Origin: Sphingomonas metalli
GTDB taxonomy: Bacteria; Pseudomonadota; Alphaproteobacteria; Sphingomonadales; Sphingomonadaceae
Direction: 5' to 3'
Length of the DNA stretch: 64,000 bases
Assembly: GCF_014641735.1 (NCBI RefSeq)
Contig: NZ_BMIH01000001.1
Coordinates: 248,001 to 312,000, forward strand
Positions 56,030-64,000 of the stretch are shown here, one piece after another. Position 1 is the stretch's first letter; every line of letters starts with the position of its first letter. Both the position numbers and the translations under genes were made by a program. The notes under the pieces are model-generated. The model did no database searches, had not been told where the DNA came from, and saw only the letters and a list, made by a program, of their open reading frames with translations.

Positions 56030-56761
56030 ATGCCGGCGCTCGAGATCATCGCCGTGCCGGTCCTGGCGGACAATTACGCCTGGCTCCTCTTCGATCCGCA
56101 GACCGAGGAGGTCGCGGTGGTCGATCCCGGCGAGGCCGGGCCGGTCCTCGACGCCGCAAAGGCGCGGGGCTGGACGGTGTCGCAGGTGTGGACGACCCAC
56201 TGGCATCCCGATCATACCGGCGGCAATGCGGACATGAAGGCGGCCGGGGCGACGATCACGGGACCGGCCGCCGAGCGCGACCGTATCCCCACGCTCGACA
56301 CCCTGATCGGCGAGGGCGACGTGGTGCGGATCGGCCATCATACCGCGCAGGTCTGGGCCGTTCCCGGCCACACCGCAGGGCATATCGCCTTCCACTTCGC
56401 CGAGGACGATGTGATCTTCACCGGCGATACGCTGTTCGCCATGGGCTGCGGCCGCCTGTTCGAAGGGACGCCCGAGCAGATGTGGCGCAACATGGAGCGG
56501 TTCGCGGCGCTGCCGGACGAGACCCGGGTCTATGGCGGCCACGAATATACCGCCGCCAACGCCCGCTTCGCCGCGCATGTCGACCCGGACAATGCCGCCA
56601 TCGCCGATCGCCGCGTCGAGGTGGATCGGCTGCGCGCGCGCGACCAGCCGACGCTGCCGACCACCATCGGTCAGGAGCGCGCGACCAATCCGTTCCTGCG
56701 CGCCGGCTCCGCCGAGCGCCTGGGCGCGTTGCGAGCGCAGAAGGACGGATTTCGAGGATGA
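56030..56761 (+). CDS. gloB: Hydroxyacylglutathione hydrolase (glyoxalase II)
   Basis: 243 residues of the metallo-beta-lactamase fold. The metal motif THWHPDHTGG (H57, H59, D61, H62) is followed by GHTAGHIAF and GGHEYTAANARFA near residue 165 onward. It hydrolyses S-lactoylglutathione to lactate and glutathione, completing methylglyoxal detoxification begun by the upstream gloA. It starts five bases after gloA ends. Confidence 0.93.
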   Translation: MPALEIIAVPVLADNYAWLLFDPQTEEVAVVDPGEAGPVLDAAKARGWTVSQVWTTHWHPDHTGGNADMKAAGATITGPAAERDRIPTLDTLIGEGDVVRIGHHTAQVWAVPGHTAGHIAFHFAEDDVIFTGDTLFAMGCGRLFEGTPEQMWRNMERFAALPDETRVYGGHEYTAANARFAAHVDPDNAAIADRRVEVDRLRARDQPTLPTTIGQERATNPFLRAGSAERLGALRAQKDGFRG

Positions 56762-56778
56762 AGGACAGGAGAGCTCCG

Positions 56779-57198
56779 ATGCGTATCGCCGTGATCGCGA
56801 CTTGCTTGCTCGTGGCGGGTTGCGCCGCAGGCGGGGCGCCATCCTCCAGCCGGGCGGCGGGCGACCCGGTCTCCTACGACAGCAAGCGCCGGCTGTCCGA
56901 CGCGCTCAAGGGCCTCACCCCCGGCCAACCGCAGACCTGCCTGCCGCTCGGCCGGTCGCCGTCGAGTGAGTCGTTCGGCAGCACGGTCCTCTACCGCTTC
57001 GGCCGCAACGAGGTGTGGCGCAACGATACGGGTCCGGGTTGCGAGCGCATGGGCCAGAATGGCGACGTGATGGTCGTCCGGACGCCGATCGGTCGCTTCT
57101 GTCGCGGCGACATCGTCCAGCTGGTCGACCGGGTCAGCGGCTTCCCGAGCGGCAGTTGTGCGTTCGGCGACTTCATTCCATACCGGCGGGCGAAATGA
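56779..57198 (+). CDS. Exported lipoprotein with conserved Cys pattern (paralog A)
   Basis: 139 residues from the ATG at 56779, preceded by AGGAGAG; an upstream in-frame ATG overlaps gloB. The signal MRIAVIATCLLVAGC has a lipobox (V-A-G-C). The mature domain has a PQTCLP start, a GPGC, FCRGDIVQ and SCAFGDFIPY, giving four cysteines shared with the next gene and likely two disulfides. The family is not recognised beyond an uncharacterised sphingomonad type. Overlaps the next gene by 4 nt. Confidence 0.72.
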   Translation: MRIAVIATCLLVAGCAAGGAPSSSRAAGDPVSYDSKRRLSDALKGLTPGQPQTCLPLGRSPSSESFGSTVLYRFGRNEVWRNDTGPGCERMGQNGDVMVVRTPIGRFCRGDIVQLVDRVSGFPSGSCAFGDFIPYRRAK

Positions 57199-57572
57199 CC
57201 CGCGCGCTCTGGATCCTCCCCGCCGCCGTGCTGCTCGCCGCGCCCTTGACCGCGCGGACGCAGCGCGATCCCTTCGCCGGACGGGTGGCGGGCACGCCGC
57301 AGCAATGCATCCCGGTGTCGCAGACCCAGGGCGGCACGGTGATCGACCAGAACACCATCGTCTATGAGGGGCTGGGCGGCCGCAAATATCGGGTCAGCCC
57401 GATCGGCCCCTGCCCCTTCCTGCGGCCCATGACGATCCTGATCACCCAGATCTATGGCGGCCAGCTCTGCCGCAACGACCGGTTCCAGACGATCGAGCCC
57501 GGCATGACCATCCCGTCGGCCTATTGCCGGTTCGGCGAGTTCGTGCCGTACAGCAAGCCGAAGAAGCAGTAG
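57195..57572 (+). CDS. Exported protein with conserved Cys pattern (paralog B)
   Basis: 125 residues with a cleavable signal peptide (MTRALWILPAAVLLAAPLTA) and no lipobox. It shares four cysteines and flanking residues with the previous gene: PQQCIP, IGPC, LCRNDRFQ and YCRFGEFVPY. The pair looks like a tandem duplication that diverged in anchoring, one lipidated and one soluble. ATGA overlap shows translational coupling. Function unknown. Confidence 0.72.
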   Translation: MTRALWILPAAVLLAAPLTARTQRDPFAGRVAGTPQQCIPVSQTQGGTVIDQNTIVYEGLGGRKYRVSPIGPCPFLRPMTILITQIYGGQLCRNDRFQTIEPGMTIPSAYCRFGEFVPYSKPKKQ

Positions 57573-58014
57573 AGTCGCCGGCAACGCTGAACGTCGCCCA
57601 GCGAAGGCTGGGACCTCGTGCGGCTCATGCCACGCTTGCCCGAAGAGATCCCAGCCTTCGCTGGGATGACGGGAGATATCGGTCCTGAATGCTCCCCGCC
57701 GTTCGTGCTGAGCTTGTCGAAGCACTGTTCTTCCCCCTCTACTTCAGGGGAGGGGCTAGGGATGGGGCGCTTCCACAGGCGCAAGGTCTTTGGGGAGACG
57801 CCCCACCCCAACCCCTCCCCTGAAGGGGAGGGGCTTTCCGTGACCAGCAGATCGGACACCAGCACAAGCAGGCGCCCCCCCTCCGTTCGTGCTGAGCCTG
57901 TCGAAGCACCGTTCTTCTCTTTCCGGAGCGCCATCTCTTGAGGAAGAAGTGCAGTGCTTCGACAAGCTCAGCACGAACGGTCGAGATCAGGCGGTCACCA
58001 TTCCGGCCCTGCCT
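57573..58014. repeat. Gene-free cluster of dispersed palindromic repeats
   Basis: No gene is supported in this 442-base gap. It holds several repeat units: a CCAGCGAAGGCTGGGA / TCCCAGCCTTCGCTGG inverted pair (57592-57671), a CGTTCGTGCTGAGCTTGTCG unit (57699-57733), a CCCCTCCCC / GGGGAGGGG block (57741-57835), another CGTTCGTGCTGAGC unit (57883-57917) and its inverse copy (57943-57980). The last two form a long hairpin. The arrangement suggests repeated insertion of mobile or amplified palindromes. Confidence 0.85.
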
Positions 58015-59310
58015 TCACAACACGAACCGGCTGAGATCCGCATTCCGCGCGATGCCGGAGAGCTGCTTCTCCACATAGGCCGCGTCGATCGTCAGCGTGG
58101 ACCCGCCGCGATCCTCCGCGTCGAAGCTCACTTCCTCGAGCAGCTTCTCCATCACCGTCTGCAACCGGCGGGCGCCGATATTTTCCACCTGCCCGTTCAC
58201 CTCGGCGGCGATCTTCGCCACCGCGGCGATGCCGTCCTCGGCGAAGGCGATCTCCACCCCCTCGGTCGCCAGCAGCGCGCGATATTGCGCGGGCAGCGAG
58301 GCCTTGGTGTCGGAGAGGATCGCGACGAAATCCGCCTCGGTCAGGCCCTTCAGCTCGACCCGGATCGGCAGGCGGCCCTGAAGCTCGGGCAGCAGGTCGC
58401 TCGGCTTGGCGACGTGGAAGGCACCGCTCGCGATGAAGAGGACATGGTCGGTCTTCATCGGCCCGTATTTGGTCGCGACCGTCGTCCCCTCGATCAGCGG
58501 CAGCAGGTCGCGCTGCACGCCCTCGCGGCTGACCGATCCGCCGCGCACGTCGCTGACCGCGATCTTGTCGATCTCGTCGAGAAAGACGATGCCGTTCGCC
58601 TCCGCATCCGCCAGCGCGGTGCGGTTGACGTCGTCCTGATCCAGCCGCTTGTCCGCCTCCTCCTCGACCAGCTTGTCCCACGCCGCACGCACGTTGAGCT
58701 TGCGCCGCTTGAGCGGCTGGCCGCCGCCGAACGACTTCATCATCTCGGTCAGGTTGATCATCTGCGGCGCACCGCCCGGCACGTCGAACGGCATGGAGGG
58801 CGCCTGCTCGACCTCGATCTCGATCTCGGTCTGGTCGAGATGGCCGTCGCGGAAGCGCTGGCGGAAGCTCTCGCGCGTCGCCTGGCTCGCATCCTTGCCG
58901 ACCAGCGCGTCGAGCAGCCGGGCGAGCGCCGCCTCCTCCGCCTTGTCCTTCACGGCGGTGCGACGACGTTCCTTCTCCAGCCGGATCGCCTCCTCGACCA
59001 GGTCGCGCGCGATCTGCTCGACATCGCGGCCGACATAGCCGACCTCGGTGAACTTGGTGGCCTCCACCTTCACGAACGGCGCATCCGCCAGCTTGGCGAG
59101 GCGGCGGCTGATCTCGGTCTTGCCGCAGCCGGTCGGGCCGATCATGAGGATGTTCTTGGGGCTCACCTCGTCGCGCAGATCGGGCGAGAGCTGCTGGCGC
59201 CGCCAGCGATTGCGCAGCGCCACCGCGACCGCCCGCTTGGCGTCCTGCTGCCCGATGATGTGCGCGTCGAGCGCCGCGACGATGGCCTTGGGGGTCAGGG
59301 AGTTGTTCAT
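58015..59310 (-). CDS. hslU: ATP-dependent protease ATPase subunit HslU
   Basis: 431 residues, the normal HslU length. Walker A GPTGCGKT (58-65) is followed by the pore loop GYVGRD, the I domain (about 110-240), Walker [10 protein letters not shown] and sensor/arginine motifs ([22 protein letters not shown]). The ring-shaped ATPase unfolds proteins and feeds them to HslV. A 94-base repeat-filled gap separates it from hslV upstream. Confidence 0.97.
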   Translation of the reverse strand: MNNSLTPKAIVAALDAHIIGQQDAKRAVAVALRNRWRRQQLSPDLRDEVSPKNILMIGPTGCGKTEISRRLAKLADAPFVKVEATKFTEVGYVGRDVEQIARDLVEEAIRLEKERRRTAVKDKAEEAALARLLDALVGKDASQATRESFRQRFRDGHLDQTEIEIEVEQAPSMPFDVPGGAPQMINLTEMMKSFGGGQPLKRRKLNVRAAWDKLVEEEADKRLDQDDVNRTALADAEANGIVFLDEIDKIAVSDVRGGSVSREGVQRDLLPLIEGTTVATKYGPMKTDHVLFIASGAFHVAKPSDLLPELQGRLPIRVELKGLTEADFVAILSDTKASLPAQYRALLATEGVEIAFAEDGIAAVAKIAAEVNGQVENIGARRLQTVMEKLLEEVSFDAEDRGGSTLTIDAAYVEKQLSGIARNADLSRFVL

Positions 59311-59315
59311 AAAAC

Positions 59316-59400
59316 CTCGTCATCCCGGCGAAGGCCGGGATCTCGTGCCGCAGGAGCGGACGTCGTTACGGAAAGACCCCAGCCTGCGCTGGGGTGACGC
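59316..59400. repeat. Palindromic repeats inside the hslVU operon
   Basis: Two repeat units, CGTCATCCCGGCGAAGGCCG (within 59316-59346) and CCCCAGCCTGCGCTGGGG (within 59374-59400), fill almost the whole gap between hslV and hslU. They belong to the same family as those at 57592-57671. They could alter the ratio of the two subunits by pausing or stabilising the mRNA. Confidence 0.8.
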
Positions 59401-59404
59401 TGGG

Positions 59405-59968
59405 TCAAGAAGCCGCGTCCAGCGTCTCGATCGTCAGCCGGTCGTTGGTGTAGACGCAGACCTCCGCCGCGATCGCCATCGCCTTGCGCGCGATGGTCTC
59501 GGCATCGCTCTCATAGTCGACCAGCGCCTTGGCCGCGGCGAGCGCATAATTGCCGCCCGATCCGATCGCGGCGACGCCGGCTTCCGGCTCGAGCACGTCG
59601 CCATTGCCGGTCAGGATCAGCGTCACGTCCTTGTCGGCGACGATCATCATCGCCTCCAGGTTGCGCAGGAACTTGTCGGTGCGCCAGTCCTTCGCCAGCT
59701 CGACCGCGGCGCGCAGCAATTGGCCCTGATGCTGCTCCAGCTTGCGCTCCAGCCGCTCGAACAGCGTGAAGGCATCGGCCGTCGCCCCGGCGAAGCCGCC
59801 GATGACGCTGCCGTCGCCCAGCCGCCGCACCTTGCGCGCATTGGGTTTCATCACGGTCTGGCCCATCGAGACCTGACCATCGCCCGCCACGACGACCTTG
59901 CCGCCGCGCCGGACCGAACAAATCGTGGTGCCGTGCCATGTCGGCATGGCGCTGTCGTTCCCGCTCAT
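59405..59968 (-). CDS. hslV: ATP-dependent protease peptidase subunit HslV
   Basis: 187 residues of the proteasome-beta fold. The catalytic Thr follows MPTWHGTT (Thr 14) and becomes N-terminal after processing; the active-site Lys (VRRLGDGSV region) and Asp residues follow. The protein forms a two-ring barrel that is activated by HslU. An alternative ATG at codon 8 is nearer the mature N-terminus. Upstream of hslU on the same strand. Confidence 0.96.
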   Translation of the reverse strand: MSGNDSAMPTWHGTTICSVRRGGKVVVAGDGQVSMGQTVMKPNARKVRRLGDGSVIGGFAGATADAFTLFERLERKLEQHQGQLLRAAVELAKDWRTDKFLRNLEAMMIVADKDVTLILTGNGDVLEPEAGVAAIGSGGNYALAAAKALVDYESDAETIARKAMAIAAEVCVYTNDRLTIETLDAAS

Positions 59969-60005
59969 GCGCGCCGATGTAGGCGCGCGCCGCCGCGGGT
60001 CAATC

Positions 60006-60590
60006 TCACCCGGCCAGCTTGTCGACCTTGGTCTTGAGCGAGGCGAGCTCCGCCTTCAGCGCGGCGATCTGATCGTCCTTGCTGCTTTCCGCCGCGACGG
60101 GGGCCGTCGTCGTCGGAGCCGACGGGGTGGCGGCACCCGCCGCGGCTGCGGCCGGCTTGAAGGCGCTGGTCGCGGCATCGATCATCGCCATGTTGCGGCG
60201 CGCGATCTCGGCGAAGGGCGAGCCGGCAAAGGCATCCTCGACGGCCGAGCGGAACTGCTCCTGGTTGCGGCGGAAGCTGTTCATCGACGCCTCCAGATAG
60301 CCGGGCACCATGGCCTGCATCGAGTCGCCGTACATGGAGATCAGCTGGCGCAGGAAGCTGACCGGCAGCATCGCCTGCCCGCGGCTCTCTTCCTCCATGA
60401 TGATCTGGGTCAGCACATTGTGGGTGATGTCGTCGTCGGTCTTGGCGTCCACTACCTTGAAGTCGCGCCCTTCGCGGGTCATCGCCGCGAGATGCTCGAG
60501 CGTGATGTAGGACGAGGTTTCGGTATTGTAGAGACGACGGTTGGCGTACTTCTTGATGATGACGCTGCCACCAGCATTGTGCTTCTTCAT
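60006..60590 (-). CDS. phaR: Polyhydroxyalkanoate synthesis regulator PhaR
   Basis: 194 residues. The N-terminal DNA-binding half (about 8-70) contains [20 protein letters not shown]. The PHB accumulation-regulatory region (about 75-125) has [20 protein letters not shown], followed by an Ala/Pro/Thr linker and a short C-terminal coiled coil ([20 protein letters not shown]). PhaR represses phasin and PHA genes and is released by binding to PHA granules. Divergent from a PhaC-like gene only about 26 bases away. Confidence 0.93.
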   Translation of the reverse strand: MKKHNAGGSVIIKKYANRRLYNTETSSYITLEHLAAMTREGRDFKVVDAKTDDDITHNVLTQIIMEEESRGQAMLPVSFLRQLISMYGDSMQAMVPGYLEASMNSFRRNQEQFRSAVEDAFAGSPFAEIARRNMAMIDAATSAFKPAAAAAGAATPSAPTTTAPVAAESSKDDQIAALKAELASLKTKVDKLAG

Positions 60591-60616
60591 GGCTCCCCCC
60601 GGTGCGATCCACCTTT

Positions 60617-61666
60617 ATGTCGATGAACCAGCCTACTACGCCGCTTGACGCGCCGCAACATGCGCCAAGGCCCCTACCCCTGTTCCTTTCGATGCTGCGC
60701 AGCGAGACCGCAGCAACACCGGACCGACTGAGCGCTGCGCTGCGCGGCCTTGCCGCCTATCAGGCTGCCGGGCGCGAGCCCCCGCCCCCTTCGCTGCCGC
60801 TATGCCGCACGCACGGACAGGCCCGGCTGACCGGGCTTGGCGGAGGGGGCCGGCCGGTCGTGCTCATCCCCTCGCTGATCAATCCGTCCACCATCCTCGA
60901 CCTGTCGGAGGACGTGTCGCTGCTGCGCTGGCTGTCGACAGAGGGATGGCAGGCCTGGCTTCTCGACTGGGGTGTTCCGACCCCGGACGAGCGCGGCCGC
61001 GACATCATCGGCCATGTCGAAACGCTGCTCGTCCCGCTTCTCGCAGGGTTCGAGCGACCGCCGGTCGCGATCGGCTATTGCCTGGGTGGCACGATCGCCT
61101 GGGCGGCGGCCGCACGCCTGCCGCTTGCCGGCGTGGCGACGATCGCCGCGCCATGGCGGTTCTCGGGCTATGGGGACGGACGCGCGGCGATGGTCGATCT
61201 CTGGCAAGGCGCAAAGCCGTCCGCCGAGGCGCTGGGGCTGGTGCCCATGGAGGTGTTGCAGGCGGGCTTCTGGCGGCTCGATCCGAAGCGGACCGTCGAC
61301 AAATATGTCGCCTTCGCCGATCTGGCCCCCAACGGTGCGGAGGCGCGCGCCTTCGTCCGCCTCGAGGACTGGGCCAATGCCGGTGCGCCGCTGACCTATG
61401 CCGCCGGCCGCGAGCTGTTCGAGGATCTGGTCGCGGCCGATCGGCCGGGTTGCGGCAGCTGGTCGTGCCATCCCGCCACCCTCCCCTGCCCGACGGTGGA
61501 ATTCGTCTCGACCACCGACCGTATCGTGCCGGCCGCGACCGCGGCGGGCCTGGCCGACCGGCGCGACGTGCAGGCGGGCCATGTCGGCATGATCGTCGGG
61601 CGGCAGCGCCATCGGCTCTGGCAGGCGCTCCACGACTGGATCGCAGCGCTGCCAGCGACTAGATAG
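60617..61666 (+). CDS. PhaC-like alpha/beta hydrolase (short PHA synthase or depolymerase type)
   Basis: 349 residues from an ATG at 60617; GTG at 60602 and ATG at 60623 are alternatives. The lipase-box variant GYCLGGT has Cys 155 in place of Ser, as in PHA synthases, and the acid is in STTDRIVP, the His in GHVGMIVG. LLDWGVPT and the WLLDWG segment are typical of class III PhaC/PhaC-like enzymes. It is shorter than class I/II PhaC, so it may need a partner or act as a hydrolase. Confidence 0.78.
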   Translation: MSMNQPTTPLDAPQHAPRPLPLFLSMLRSETAATPDRLSAALRGLAAYQAAGREPPPPSLPLCRTHGQARLTGLGGGGRPVVLIPSLINPSTILDLSEDVSLLRWLSTEGWQAWLLDWGVPTPDERGRDIIGHVETLLVPLLAGFERPPVAIGYCLGGTIAWAAAARLPLAGVATIAAPWRFSGYGDGRAAMVDLWQGAKPSAEALGLVPMEVLQAGFWRLDPKRTVDKYVAFADLAPNGAEARAFVRLEDWANAGAPLTYAAGRELFEDLVAADRPGCGSWSCHPATLPCPTVEFVSTTDRIVPAATAAGLADRRDVQAGHVGMIVGRQRHRLWQALHDWIAALPATR

Positions 61667-61699
61667 GCGACGAGCATTTCCCCCGGAGAGGACGCCCCC

Positions 61700-62881
61700 A
61701 TGACCAGCCCCACCGATGTCGTCATCATCGCCGCCAAGCGCACGCCCGTCGGCAGCTTCCTCGGCGCCTTCGGCTCGACCCCTGCGCACGAACTCGGCCG
61801 GGTCGCGATCGAGGCGGCGCTCGAACAGGCGGGCGTGAAGGGCGAGGAGGTGTCGGAGGTGATCCTCGGTCAGGTCCTCACCGCCGCACAGGGCCAGAAC
61901 CCGGCGCGTCAGGCGTCGATGGCCGCCGGCGTCCCCAAGGAGGTACCGGCCTGGGGCGTGAACCAGGTGTGCGGCTCGGGCCTGCGCGCGGTCGCGCTGG
62001 CGGCGCAGGCGGTCGCGACCGGCGACGCGCAGATCGTCGTGGCGGGCGGTCAGGAGTCGATGTCGCTCAGCCCGCACGCGCAGACGATGCGCGGCGGCAC
62101 CAAGATGGGGAATGTCAGCCTCGTCGACACCATGGTGCATGACGGCCTGACCGACGTCTTCAACGGCTATCACATGGGCATTACCGCCGAGAATCTGGCG
62201 GAACAATATCAGGTCACCCGCGACGACCAGGACAGCTTCTCGGTCCGCTCGCAGAACCTTGCCGAGAAGGCGCGCGCCGAGGGTCGCTTCCGGGACGAGA
62301 TCGCCCCCGTGACCGTCAAGGGGCGCAAGGGCGACACCATCGTCGCCGACGACGAATATATCCGTGCGGGCGCGACGCTGGAGAGCGTGTCCGGCGTACG
62401 CCCCGCCTTCAAGAAGGACGGCACCGTCACCGCGGCCAATGCCTCGGGCCTCAACGACGGCGCCGCCGCGATCGTCATCACCACGCGCGAGGAAGCCGAA
62501 AAGCGCGGCGCGCCGATCCTGGCGACGATCCGCAGCTGGGCGTCGGCCGGCGTCGACCCGTCGGTGATGGGCATCGGCCCCGTCCCCGCGACCCGCCGCG
62601 CGCTGGAGAAAGCCGGCTGGCGCGTCGCCGATCTCGACCTGATCGAGGCGAACGAGGCCTTCGCCGCCCAGGCGCTGTCGGTGGGCAAGGAACTCGGCTG
62701 GGACGCCGACAAGGTCAACGTCAACGGCGGTGCCATCGCGATCGGCCATCCGATCGGCGCCAGCGGCGCCCGCGTCCTGACGACGCTGATCTACGAGATG
62801 CAGAAGCGCGACGCGAAGAAGGGCCTCGCGACCCTGTGCATCGGCGGCGGCATGGGCATCGCCATGTGTCTCGAGCGGTAG
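61700..62881 (+). CDS. phaA: Acetyl-CoA C-acetyltransferase (thiolase)
   Basis: 393 residues, complete thiolase. The nucleophilic Cys is in NQVCGSGLRAV (C91), the active-site His in NGGAIAIGHPIGASG (about 350) and the second Cys in CIGGGMG (about 380). It condenses two acetyl-CoA into acetoacetyl-CoA or runs in reverse for degradation. It lies 33 bases after the PhaC-like gene and near phaR, which favours PHA synthesis; phaB is not in the window. The symbol rests on context; atoB is equally possible. Confidence 0.92.
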   Translation: MTSPTDVVIIAAKRTPVGSFLGAFGSTPAHELGRVAIEAALEQAGVKGEEVSEVILGQVLTAAQGQNPARQASMAAGVPKEVPAWGVNQVCGSGLRAVALAAQAVATGDAQIVVAGGQESMSLSPHAQTMRGGTKMGNVSLVDTMVHDGLTDVFNGYHMGITAENLAEQYQVTRDDQDSFSVRSQNLAEKARAEGRFRDEIAPVTVKGRKGDTIVADDEYIRAGATLESVSGVRPAFKKDGTVTAANASGLNDGAAAIVITTREEAEKRGAPILATIRSWASAGVDPSVMGIGPVPATRRALEKAGWRVADLDLIEANEAFAAQALSVGKELGWDADKVNVNGGAIAIGHPIGASGARVLTTLIYEMQKRDAKKGLATLCIGGGMGIAMCLER

Positions 62882-62912
62882 AACTTAGCATATGTCAGAG
62901 ATGCTGCTGGAT

Positions 62913-62929
62913 TGTGACAATCTGTCACA
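62913..62929. promoter_or_regulatory. Perfect inverted repeat TGTGACA-3-TGTCACA
   Basis: TGTGACA and TGTCACA are separated by ATC. The element lies in an AT-rich 175-base gap upstream of a TonB receptor gene. It resembles the CRP/FNR site TGTGA-TCACA but with seven, not six, bases between the half-sites. It could be a repressor or activator operator. Confidence 0.55.
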
Positions 62930-63017
62930 TTCACGCAACACCGGATTTTGAAAACATCTGTAGTCATTTATGAACTTCAGATGAACCATTGTTCACGAAC
63001 TCCGAGCCGTGTTCTCT

Positions 63018-63047
63018 CCCGTGAATGGCAATCGTGCCGTTCACGGG
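63018..63047 (+). promoter_or_regulatory. 13-bp hairpin just before the TonB receptor start
   Basis: CCCGTGAATGGCA pairs with TGCCGTTCACGGG (one G-T wobble) around an ATCG loop. It ends nine bases before the ATG at 63057. No T tract follows it, so it may control translation or be a double-stranded operator. The gene has no clear ribosome-binding site between this hairpin and its start. Confidence 0.55.
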
Positions 63048-63056
63048 GGTTATTGG

Positions 63057-64000
63057 ATGCGTTCGAAATTCCGTCATCTTGCTAGCGCGACCGCACTCAC
63101 GGGATCGCTGTTCCTGACGGTTCAGGCTTGGGCACAGACCTCTGAAACGTTGCCGCCGGCGCAATCGGCTGGCCTGACGCCGACCGGGCAGGATCCTGCG
63201 GCAATCGGCGCGGATGGCGAGCCGGAGACCGACGGGGTGATCACCGTCACCGGCTCCCGCATTCCGCGGCCGGAGAGCGACGGGATCCTACCCGGCATCC
63301 AGATCGATTCTGCGCAGATCCGGGCACGCGGCTTCACCAATGCGCTCGACGCCCTGAACGACAATCCGCTCACCGGGCCGGGCGCCAGCTTCAATGGCAA
63401 CAATGGCGGCCAGACGGCCAGCCTTGGCCGTGCCTTCGTCGACCTCCTCGATTTGGGAACGCAGCGCACTCTGACGCTGGTCAACGGCCGCCGCTTCGTG
63501 TCGGGCAATTCGGCATCGCTGTTCGTCGAGGGCAATGCGACGGGCAGTCAGGTCGACACCAATGTCATCCCCACCTCGCTCGTCCAGCGGATCGACGTGC
63601 TCACCGTCGGCGGCGCCGCCGCCTATGGCTCCGATGCGATCGCCGGGGTGGTGAACTATATCCTGCGCGACGATTATGAAGGTTCGGAAGTCCGGGCACT
63701 GGCGGGCCTTTCGTCGCGTGGCGACGCCGGGGTCCAGCAGACCAACATCGTATGGGGCAAGAATTTCGCCGGCGGCCGGGGCAACATCACCCTTGCCGCG
63801 GAATATACGCATCTCGACGGTCTACAGGCGGACAGCCGCAGCTTCCGCCTCGCACGCCCGAACACGATCACGAACTATGCCAGCGGCGGCGCCCGCAACC
63901 CCAACTTCTCGCCGAACGGCACCATCGTCAACGTGCAGGCCAACAACAACGGCGCCTTTCTGCGGACATCGGACGACCTGATCCCCAGCACTGCCTTTGG
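63057..64000 (+). CDS. TonB-dependent receptor, N-terminal part (cut by window edge)
   Basis: An open frame of 314 codons runs off the window end from the ATG at 63057. Signal peptide MRSKFRHLASATALTGSLFL. A TonB box-like VITVTGSRIPRP follows at about 62, then the plug domain, including TLVNGRRFVSGN, DTNVIPTSLVQRIDVLTVGG and AYGSDAIAGVVNYILRDDYE. The barrel starts near residue 220. This TonB class (VNGRR, AIAGVVN plug) is abundant in Sphingomonas. Ligand unknown. Confidence 0.92.
   Translation, partial: MRSKFRHLASATALTGSLFLTVQAWAQTSETLPPAQSAGLTPTGQDPAAIGADGEPETDGVITVTGSRIPRPESDGILPGIQIDSAQIRARGFTNALDALNDNPLTGPGASFNGNNGGQTASLGRAFVDLLDLGTQRTLTLVNGRRFVSGNSASLFVEGNATGSQVDTNVIPTSLVQRIDVLTVGGAAAYGSDAIAGVVNYILRDDYEGSEVRALAGLSSRGDAGVQQTNIVWGKNFAGGRGNITLAAEYTHLDGLQADSRSFRLARPNTITNYASGGARNPNFSPNGTIVNVQANNNGAFLRTSDDLIPSTAF

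Noticed and set aside
58015..59323. Second 442-codon frame overlapping hslU
   Set aside because: Frame-shifted shadow of hslU with Arg-rich, low-complexity translation.
62913..62929. Canonical CRP site
   Set aside because: Half-sites match, but the spacer is seven bases, not six; kept only as a generic operator.

Overview
This 64-kb window looks like a chromosomal segment of an alphaproteobacterium of the order Sphingomonadales, most likely Sphingomonas or a close relative. The basis is very high GC, many four-base start/stop overlaps, large TonB-dependent receptors, a PhaR regulator, an alphaproteobacterial-type SspB, and dispersed palindromic repeats of the type common in that group. No prophage, insertion sequence, CRISPR array or rRNA operon was seen, and most of the content is core metabolism and information processing.

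Layout. Positions 1-6666 (minus strand) are the str/S10 ribosomal gene string, transcribed rpsL-rpsG-fusA-tuf-rpsJ-rplC-rplD-rplW, with rplW cut by the window edge. rpsL carries an apparent 44-bp deletion and frameshift, the most serious anomaly here. A tRNA-Trp gene follows at 6923-6999, then a MAPEG membrane protein, a metallophosphoesterase, an exported amidohydrolase and a large membrane protein. Positions 11326-14547 hold a pyruvate dehydrogenase module (E2, thioesterase, E3). Positions 14684-18740 hold a stress protein, guanylate kinase, two tiny overlapping membrane genes, fumarase, an acetyltransferase and SspB.

Positions 18814-22522 are a compact histidine operon, hisB-(YciI-like)-hisH-hisA-hisF-hisE-HIT. 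An amino-acid permease follows and ends at a perfect bidirectional terminator shared with a convergent sugar kinase. Positions 25369-30130 carry an EI24 membrane protein, a lipoprotein, queG, an ABC exporter pair and an exported MsrB. Then come a CHAP protein, an M1 metallopeptidase, a short-chain dehydrogenase, a secreted cyclophilin, the malic enzyme maeB, and mutS with two small followers, ending at glnD. A TonB receptor diverges from a glycosyltransferase-like membrane protein at 46.7 kb.

Positions 48518-51701 are thrS-Uma2-infC, with infC starting at a rare ATA codon. Positions 51800-54051 are a divergent murein-recycling pair (LD-carboxypeptidase and Mpl). A membrane-protein/XRE-regulator pair follows, preceded by three tandem 18-bp near-palindromes that look like its own operators. 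Then come a hydrolase-gloA-gloB string and two paralogous cysteine-containing exported proteins. A dense cluster of dispersed repeats (57.6-58.0 kb) precedes hslVU. The end of the window holds a polyhydroxyalkanoate-type locus (phaR, a short PhaC-like hydrolase, a thiolase) and the start of a second TonB receptor. Functional claims rest on recognisable family motifs; start sites were chosen by ribosome-binding site and overlap logic.
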